A DNA stretch of 11,683 bases from a bacterium (GTDB lineage Bacteria; Hydrogenedentota; Hydrogenedentia; Hydrogenedentiales; SLHB01). The position numbers and the translations under genes are program-made. The DNA is taken from the NCBI GenBank assembly GCA_024231375.1, contig JAAEQP010000492.1:1-11683 (forward strand), given 5' to 3'. Numbering within the stretch: the stretch's first letter is position 1; every line of letters starts with the position of its first letter. The notes under the pieces are model-generated. The model was not told the origin of the DNA and ran no database searches. It saw only the letters and a program-made list of their open reading frames with translations. Positions 7,232 to 11,683 of the stretch are shown here, piece after piece.

Positions 7232-8248
7232 CTATTCACGCAACAGGACGTCGCACGTGAGCCGCGCCTTCTGCAGCAGCTTGCGGAACACCCCGCCCTT
7301 CTGGGCTTGTGCGCGCATTCCCACGATAATCTTGCGCTGAAGCCGGTACCGCGTCAGCTTCTGCGGCTTGGGCGGCGTCACGTTTCCTTCGGCCTCTTCG
7401 AGAGGCTTCCACAAGGCATCGACTGGATAACCCAATGTGGTGAGGTCGTCCGGGTCGAGCTGGTCGACAATCGAGCGCATCAACGACAGTTTCCCACTGT
7501 CCGACGCCAATTCCTGAACCCACTTCTTCAGCGACCCCGTGGACGGCCGCGAATGCTGCTTCACCCCGATGGGATCGCCCAATCCTTTGCCGGTGTGCTC
7601 CGCGGGCTTTCGATTCCCGTAGTCGATGGTCTCCGCTTCGAATGGCACGCCGACGTATTCGTAGATCTTCTCCATCCACGTTTCCGGGTCCTTCACCAGG
7701 TCCTCGTACCGTACGTGGATGTGGCTCACCTCGTCCTGCTTCAAGAACGCCGCAATAGCCGGCACGTACCGGTTCAGGAGTGGGTTGTAGTTCTGCGCGG
7801 CTTGGTAGTCGCCGTCGAAAAAGGAATTGGCGAACGATGAGAACGTGGCGATGGGGTGCCGCGTCAACACCACGAACTTCGCATCAGGGAACACCTTCAT
7901 CATAAACGGGAGAATCAGCCCGTACGCGGGCGTCTTGTCGAGGCACACGGACTTCCCGGCGGTGGCGGCGTACCGCTCATACAGCGTGTCGCAGTAGGCC
8001 CGGCACGCATCCCAGTAGTCCTGCTCCTTGTTTGGCAAGGTGTCGATGAACAGCTTCTGAGATTCCGCCGCGAGCACATGGTCGTAGGGTGCCTTGTCCA
8101 CCTTGTCCCACACGCCCAAGTGGGCCAACGGCGTCAGCAAATGCGGTTCAGGTCCGCCCAGAATCATGGAGTGCGACTCCAACATGCGTTCCAGCATGGT
8201 GCTGCCCGAACGCGGCGAACTAATCACAAACAACATCTGCACACTCAT
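7232..8248 (-). CDS. PAPS-dependent sulfotransferase family protein
   Basis: Expected to transfer a sulfuryl group from PAPS to a hydroxyl or amine acceptor in the cytosol; the acceptor is unknown. Residues 9-17 (ISSPRSGST) form the 5'-phosphosulfate-binding loop at the extreme N-terminus. R130 and S138 (LTRHPIATFSS) fit the 3'-phosphate-binding pair, which is spaced 8 residues apart in this family. VRYEDLVKDPE with a following VGVPF helix is typical of the Sulfotransfer_3 group. The length of 338 residues is normal, and no signal peptide or membrane segment is seen. I chose ATG at 8248 over an in-frame TTG at 8272 because GGGAGAAGG (8261-8253) sits just upstream and the protein then begins directly at the conserved strand. 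It is the last gene of the - strand operon, 37 bases after the isomerase-like gene. No sulfatase is present in the window. Confidence 0.87.
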   Translation of the reverse strand: MSVQMLFVISSPRSGSTMLERMLESHSMILGGPEPHLLTPLAHLGVWDKVDKAPYDHVLAAESQKLFIDTLPNKEQDYWDACRAYCDTLYERYAATAGKSVCLDKTPAYGLILPFMMKVFPDAKFVVLTRHPIATFSSFANSFFDGDYQAAQNYNPLLNRYVPAIAAFLKQDEVSHIHVRYEDLVKDPETWMEKIYEYVGVPFEAETIDYGNRKPAEHTGKGLGDPIGVKQHSRPSTGSLKKWVQELASDSGKLSLMRSIVDQLDPDDLTTLGYPVDALWKPLEEAEGNVTPPKPQKLTRYRLQRKIIVGMRAQAQKGGVFRKLLQKARLTCDVLLRE

Positions 8249-8252
8249 TCGA

Positions 8253-8261
8253 CCTTCTCCC
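8253..8261 (-). promoter_or_regulatory. Ribosome binding site of the sulfotransferase gene
   Basis: On the - strand GGGAGAAGG lies 4 bases before ATG 8248. It favours that start over the TTG at 8272, which would lie upstream of the site. Confidence 0.6.
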
Positions 8262-8285
8262 TGTTCCACCAATCTCGATTCTGCT

Positions 8286-9686
8286 CTACAGCACGGTCAT
8301 CGACAGTTTAGCAAAATGCGCGAACGCGTGGATAGCTTCCATTTGATTTCCCAGCACCAGCGCGCTGTGATGCGTGCCGCCGTGATACGAATACTGTTCG
8401 AGGAACGTCTCGACCGGACCCGACGGTTTGATCCAGCCGCGAACCGAATCGCGCATCTCGTCGTTCGTCGTATCGCCGAGCACCTCCACCGGCGCCGCAA
8501 TCAGACCGAACTTGCCCCGCGGCCCCGGCGCCAGGTTCACCAACACGGCCGGTCCCGGCGCCGGTGCGCACGTGATAGCGGCTGGATTCTCCGCGGGCGT
8601 CCACGGAAAGTCCTTTTCGATGAGCCGCGGTTTGTCGGCCGCGATCTCAGGGTTGATCTCGCCCATGTGCGACAGGAAAAGGCTGCCGCCTTGCCAGTCC
8701 GGACAGAAGACCTCGCAGAACGTGGTCCGCCCCAGACTCTGACTCAGCGCGCCCACTAGCGCCGCCGTCAACACGTCGCCCTCCCCGGCGTATCCGTATC
8801 CGCGGGCCATGGCCTTGCAGATCTCGAGAAACGGCATCGTGTTCGCCGCACCGTCGGGCGAATCGAAGGCCAGGAAGTTCACGCTCAGCGCCGAGTAGCC
8901 GCCCTTCTCCAGGAGACGACGCAACGCCAACCCCACCCGCACCGACCGGCGATGCACGTCCTCGCTCGCTTCCACCTGAAACGCGTCGCGGTCGCGCTGC
9001 ATCTCGGCATCGACATCGGCGTCGGTCACGGACCCGGCCTCCGCCGCCACTGCGTCCGCGCCGACCTGTTCGCACGCGATGCCCAGGAACCGGTTCATGA
9101 TGGTCTCGACGGGCGCGAAATCGCCCATGCCCTCGAACGAATCGCCTACGCGCAATGCCTTCGTCGTCTTCAGGCAACGCGCCGCCAATGCGCCGCGTGC
9201 CGCCGCGACCGCGCGTTTCAATACCTTCGACTCGGTCACGTGGCCCGCGACGACGGCGTATCGCTTGCCCAGACGCCGCAACATCGACGCCAAGTCCTGC
9301 ACGCCATGGATGCCGTGGTTGTACATGATGCGCGACGGGTCAACGTCCAACCCGAAGGCCGCGTCCATCGTCGTATCCAACATCAGCACGGGCTGCTTCG
9401 CGGATGCCAGTGTCTGCGCGGATTCCAGCGATGGCGAATACGCCAAGTGTACCGTCACGATAAGATCGATGTCCGCGTCGTTGAACTGTGCCACCGCAGC
9501 CTTGAACTCGGCCTCGACCCGGCACACATCCGCACACACCACGTCCACGCCTTCCGCGGCGAACCCGTCCGTGATGGCCTTCAAGAACGGGTCGAATCCC
9601 GCGCGCACTTCGGGCCGCGTCTCGTCGTATAGCTTCAGATAGAGGGGCAAGAGCCCGATTCTCGGCTGTCGCTTCAAGTCATCCAC
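8286..9686 (-). CDS. L-arabinose/L-fucose isomerase-family protein, divergent metal site
   Basis: A cytosolic protein of the L-fucose/L-arabinose isomerase fold, which normally interconverts aldose and ketose with a divalent metal. The N-terminal Rossmann-like part begins PRIGLLPLYLKLYD. The C-terminal part holds GYGYAGEGD (E302), matching the AraA segment that supplies one metal ligand. LFLSHMGEINPE matches the AraA LGSHMLEV region. GGTHHSALVLG (H439/H440) matches the final His ligand. Where AraA has its other His (Y-T-Y-H-F), this protein has C-P-D-W (D330), and the usual F-E-D-L-H Glu region reads N-F-L-A-F-D. These alignments are by eye. The start is taken as GTG 9686 because GGAGG (9699-9695) is 8 bases upstream; a TTG at 9692 would be only 2 bases from it. 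It lies between a sugar kinase and a sulfotransferase in one operon. Family is confident; isomerase activity is uncertain. Confidence 0.82.
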   Translation of the reverse strand: MDDLKRQPRIGLLPLYLKLYDETRPEVRAGFDPFLKAITDGFAAEGVDVVCADVCRVEAEFKAAVAQFNDADIDLIVTVHLAYSPSLESAQTLASAKQPVLMLDTTMDAAFGLDVDPSRIMYNHGIHGVQDLASMLRRLGKRYAVVAGHVTESKVLKRAVAAARGALAARCLKTTKALRVGDSFEGMGDFAPVETIMNRFLGIACEQVGADAVAAEAGSVTDADVDAEMQRDRDAFQVEASEDVHRRSVRVGLALRRLLEKGGYSALSVNFLAFDSPDGAANTMPFLEICKAMARGYGYAGEGDVLTAALVGALSQSLGRTTFCEVFCPDWQGGSLFLSHMGEINPEIAADKPRLIEKDFPWTPAENPAAITCAPAPGPAVLVNLAPGPRGKFGLIAAPVEVLGDTTNDEMRDSVRGWIKPSGPVETFLEQYSYHGGTHHSALVLGNQMEAIHAFAHFAKLSMTVL

Positions 9687-9694
9687 TTTCAAGT

Positions 9695-9699
9695 CCTCC
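9695..9699 (-). promoter_or_regulatory. Ribosome binding site deciding a GTG start for the isomerase-like gene
   Basis: GGAGG on the - strand leaves 8 bases to GTG 9686 but only 2 bases to the in-frame TTG 9692. The GTG is therefore the better start, giving a 466-residue protein. Confidence 0.6.
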
Positions 9700-9711
9700 G
9701 AATCCGCTCAT

Positions 9712-9729
9712 CGGGACCGCCCGGTCCCG
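9712..9729. promoter_or_regulatory. 8-bp perfect palindrome between kinase and isomerase-like genes
   Basis: CGGGACCG (9712-9719) and CGGTCCCG (9722-9729) are perfect inverted repeats around 2 bases. As RNA they give a 7-bp GC-rich hairpin with a 4-base loop. It occupies the only real gap inside the - strand operon, about a dozen bases before the isomerase ribosome site. There is no T-run. It may be an operator, a processing or stabilising hairpin, or a brake on read-through. Confidence 0.4.
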
Positions 9730-9747
9730 GTTCAATCTGTTACTTGA

Positions 9748-11241
9748 TCAGACCACTGCCGACGAAACCGCGTCGCCTTGCCCAAGACGCGCCACTACTT
9801 CGCGATACAGCGCCACATGGCGCGCAGCTTCGTCCCGGATCTTCTTAGCTGGCTTTGGCACCCGGCGCGTGTTCGCATGCGCCGCCTTGCGGCTGAACGC
9901 GTAGATCGAACCGCGTGCCGCACACAGATCCTCGTCGATCTGCCAGACCACCGGCAGCGGATGCATCACGGCCGCCAGCAGGGCGCGGAAGAATGCCCCC
10001 TTGCTCGCCCCGCCACCAAGCACAACACGGTCCACCAGCCCCCTCGCCGCCACCGGTTCAAACACGCGCGCGAACTCGAACACCATGCCTGCCGCAACCG
10101 CCCTGAGCATGTCGTCCCTTCCTGTCTCCACGCTCAGTCCGAAGAAGCCGCCCGAACCGTAGGCGTCCGCATCCAGCATGTTGCGTTGGGCGAAGTAGGG
10201 CACGGCCGTGTGTCCATAGGGCGGCAGCAGCCGCTTGCCGAAGACGCGATTCGCTTGCGACAAGGCCCGCTCATGGTCGGAATCGACCAACGATGTCAGC
10301 GCCCAGTCCCAGTTCGTGTTGCCCGTGAGCAGAGGCTGGACCACCAAGTCGCCCGCGCCCAGTGGCGATGCCAGAACGAGTTGGTACGGCGACCCGGCGC
10401 CGTCTTCGCGGGCGCAGGTGTAGTTGCCGACCCATGCCGTTCCGAGCGAACACTGAAGCGGCCGTTTCGACCCGCTCGCCGCCGCAAGGTACCCCGCCTC
10501 TTGGTCGATATAGGGACCGGCCACCGGGATGCCCTCCGGCAGTCCAAGCAACCGGGCGCCTTTCGCCGAGAGCGGCGCCGTCTCGTGTCCCTTGCGCAGG
10601 GGCGCTACGAAATCCAATGGCAGGTCAACAAGGCGGAGGAGCTTCGGCGTCAGACGCTGACGCACCGCATCGTACGACCCAATCTGAATGGCGTTCCCGG
10701 AATCCTGCCGCCACACACCCGTCAGTCGATGGAACAGGTATTCACCTGCGCCGATATGGATGTGGTCAGGCGTGAACAGAGACGCATGCTTCTCCCGCAA
10801 CCACAGCAGGCGACCCAGCCCCGCCGGGGGCACATCGCGCAGCACATGTCGCTGCCAGAACGCCGCACGCCGTCCTTCCGCCACCCGCGCCGCATGTGCG
10901 TGCGTCCGTCCGTCGTTCCACAGGACCATCGGCGTCAACGGCTTGCCCGTTGCCCGGTCCGCAAGGATGCTGCTTCCGCCCTGCGCCGCCACGCCCACAC
11001 CGCATACGGCTTGCCAGCGCGTGCCCAATACCCCGCGGAGATCCTTCAAGATGCCGCCGAATGCGCGGTCGAGGGACCGCAGGCTCTGTTCGCGTCCCGC
11101 TTCTTCAGGAGCGAGTACAGGCAGGCGTCTGGCGCCTTGTGCAAGCAGATCGCCCGTGCGTGCGTCGAAGGCGCACACCTTGAGCACGGTCGTGCCGAGG
11201 TCGATGCCCAGCAAGACGGCGTTGGACCGGCGTCGCGTCAT
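9748..11241 (-). CDS. FGGY-family carbohydrate kinase (xylulokinase-like)
   Basis: Predicted to phosphorylate a cytosolic sugar, probably a ketose such as a xylulose- or rhamnulose/fuculose-type compound, with ATP. Residues 12-18 (GIDLGTT) are the first phosphate-binding loop of the actin-like ATPase fold. MVLWNDGRTHAHA near residue 105 fits the substrate-binding region (usually W.D.R). D246 in GPYIDQEAGYLAA is the expected catalytic base. GGGASKGAFFRALLAAV (from 409) is the adenosine-binding loop of the second FGGY domain. The length of 497 residues is normal for the family. The ATG at 11241 overlaps the stop of the upstream DUF6807 gene as ATGA, so the two are translationally coupled; a weak GGGCGAG precedes it. 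The downstream isomerase-like gene starts 61 bases after the stop codon. Family is sure; the substrate cannot be read from the sequence. Confidence 0.9.
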   Translation of the reverse strand: MTRRRSNAVLLGIDLGTTVLKVCAFDARTGDLLAQGARRLPVLAPEEAGREQSLRSLDRAFGGILKDLRGVLGTRWQAVCGVGVAAQGGSSILADRATGKPLTPMVLWNDGRTHAHAARVAEGRRAAFWQRHVLRDVPPAGLGRLLWLREKHASLFTPDHIHIGAGEYLFHRLTGVWRQDSGNAIQIGSYDAVRQRLTPKLLRLVDLPLDFVAPLRKGHETAPLSAKGARLLGLPEGIPVAGPYIDQEAGYLAAASGSKRPLQCSLGTAWVGNYTCAREDGAGSPYQLVLASPLGAGDLVVQPLLTGNTNWDWALTSLVDSDHERALSQANRVFGKRLLPPYGHTAVPYFAQRNMLDADAYGSGGFFGLSVETGRDDMLRAVAAGMVFEFARVFEPVAARGLVDRVVLGGGASKGAFFRALLAAVMHPLPVVWQIDEDLCAARGSIYAFSRKAAHANTRRVPKPAKKIRDEAARHVALYREVVARLGQGDAVSSAVV

Positions 11242-11683
11242 TGCTCGCCCTTGTATGCTTCAAACAGCGCCGCGATACCGGCCTCCGTCACGTCGCCCTC
11301 ATGGACCACCACACGGTACCGCAGCGTCAGCGGCTCACCTTTGGGCAGGTCCGTGCGCTTGTCGTCCGGTGGCCAGAACATGGGCGTGGGCGAGAAGAAC
11401 CCGTAATCCCGCGTGAACCACTTCGAAGGATACCAGCGGTTGTCCGGATGCTGGAAGATGGCCATTCCCTCGGCCACGCCATCCGGCCACGTGCCCGTGT
11501 AGTCGCACCACGGCGACGCCTCGCCCCACGTGCCCTTCTCGGTGCTCGCGCCCTCGGCGTTCACCAGCGTGCCGCCCGACTTCACGCTCAGTTCAGGCAT
11601 CATGCGTCCCGAGAACAGAGAATGGTTGGTCTTTTCAATGCGTACGTCTTCCAAGGGCGTCAACGTAATCTTGAAATCGATGA
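11238..11683 (-). CDS. DUF6807 (PmoA-like) family protein, 5'-partial
   Basis: This is the C-terminal part of a DUF6807 family protein, formerly named after PmoA although it is not a methane monooxygenase subunit. The family is common in planctomycete-type sugar and oxidoreductase clusters and has no firmly known reaction. Seen: an ITLTPLEDVRIEKTNHSLFS strand region, then MMPELSV, GGTLVNAEGA, WGEASPWCDYTG, MAIFQHPDNRWYPSKW and RDYGFF, which together are the diagnostic order of conserved segments. The frame continues without a stop to the right edge, so the TTG at 11663 is not the start and the beginning lies outside. It is the first visible gene of the - strand operon and overlaps the FGGY kinase start by 4 bases. 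The beta-sandwich character suggests a carbohydrate-related role, which is inference. Confidence 0.82.
   Translation of the reverse strand, partial: IDFKITLTPLEDVRIEKTNHSLFSGRMMPELSVKSGGTLVNAEGASTEKGTWGEASPWCDYTGTWPDGVAEGMAIFQHPDNRWYPSKWFTRDYGFFSPTPMFWPPDDKRTDLPKGEPLTLRYRVVVHEGDVTEAGIAALFEAYKGEQ

Noticed and set aside
9778..11406. 542-codon open frame on the + strand opposite the FGGY kinase
   Set aside because: It has no family motifs and an Arg/His/Gln-rich composition, and it is antisense to a kinase with all its motifs intact.

Overview
The window looks like GC-rich bacterial chromosome of a glycan-degrading lineage. Secreted glycoside hydrolases, a large parallel beta-helix protein, a DUF6807 (PmoA-like) protein and a cytosolic sulfotransferase together are typical of Planctomycetota, Verrucomicrobiota/Lentisphaerota and Candidatus Hydrogenedentota. 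No rRNA or marker gene is present, so this placement is an inference. I see no phage, transposase, CRISPR, tRNA or rRNA signal.

Layout. Left block, + strand: the 3' part of a GH2 beta-mannosidase-like gene (2-1498, open at the left edge) is followed 3 bases later by a secreted GH78-type (alpha-L-rhamnosidase-like) six-hairpin enzyme (1502-3940), so the two are probably one transcript. A 395-base non-coding gap (3941-4335) holds several short inverted repeats, one of them REP-like, and a candidate promoter. It leads into a secreted 911-residue right-handed beta-helix protein (4336-7071) that resembles GH141-type enzymes and has a C-terminal jelly-roll-like domain. A 160-base convergent spacer follows. 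Right block, - strand, read right to left: DUF6807 protein (open at the right edge), FGGY sugar kinase (ATGA overlap), an L-arabinose/L-fucose isomerase-like protein, and a PAPS-type sulfotransferase ending at 7232. These four are tightly spaced and look like one operon.

How the genes may work together. The + strand genes encode outward-facing glycan depolymerisation (mannosides, probable rhamnosides and possibly fucosides or another substrate of the beta-helix protein). The - strand operon has the shape of intracellular sugar handling, with an isomerase-fold protein and a kinase. It also carries a DUF6807 protein of unknown role and, unexpectedly, a sulfotransferase. The isomerase-like protein appears to have lost some canonical metal ligands, so plain aldose-ketose isomerisation is not assured.

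The best candidates for something undescribed are this four-gene operon with its divergent isomerase, the 8-bp perfect palindrome in front of the isomerase gene, and the change of strand base bias near 4 kb, which sets the beta-helix gene apart from its + strand neighbours.
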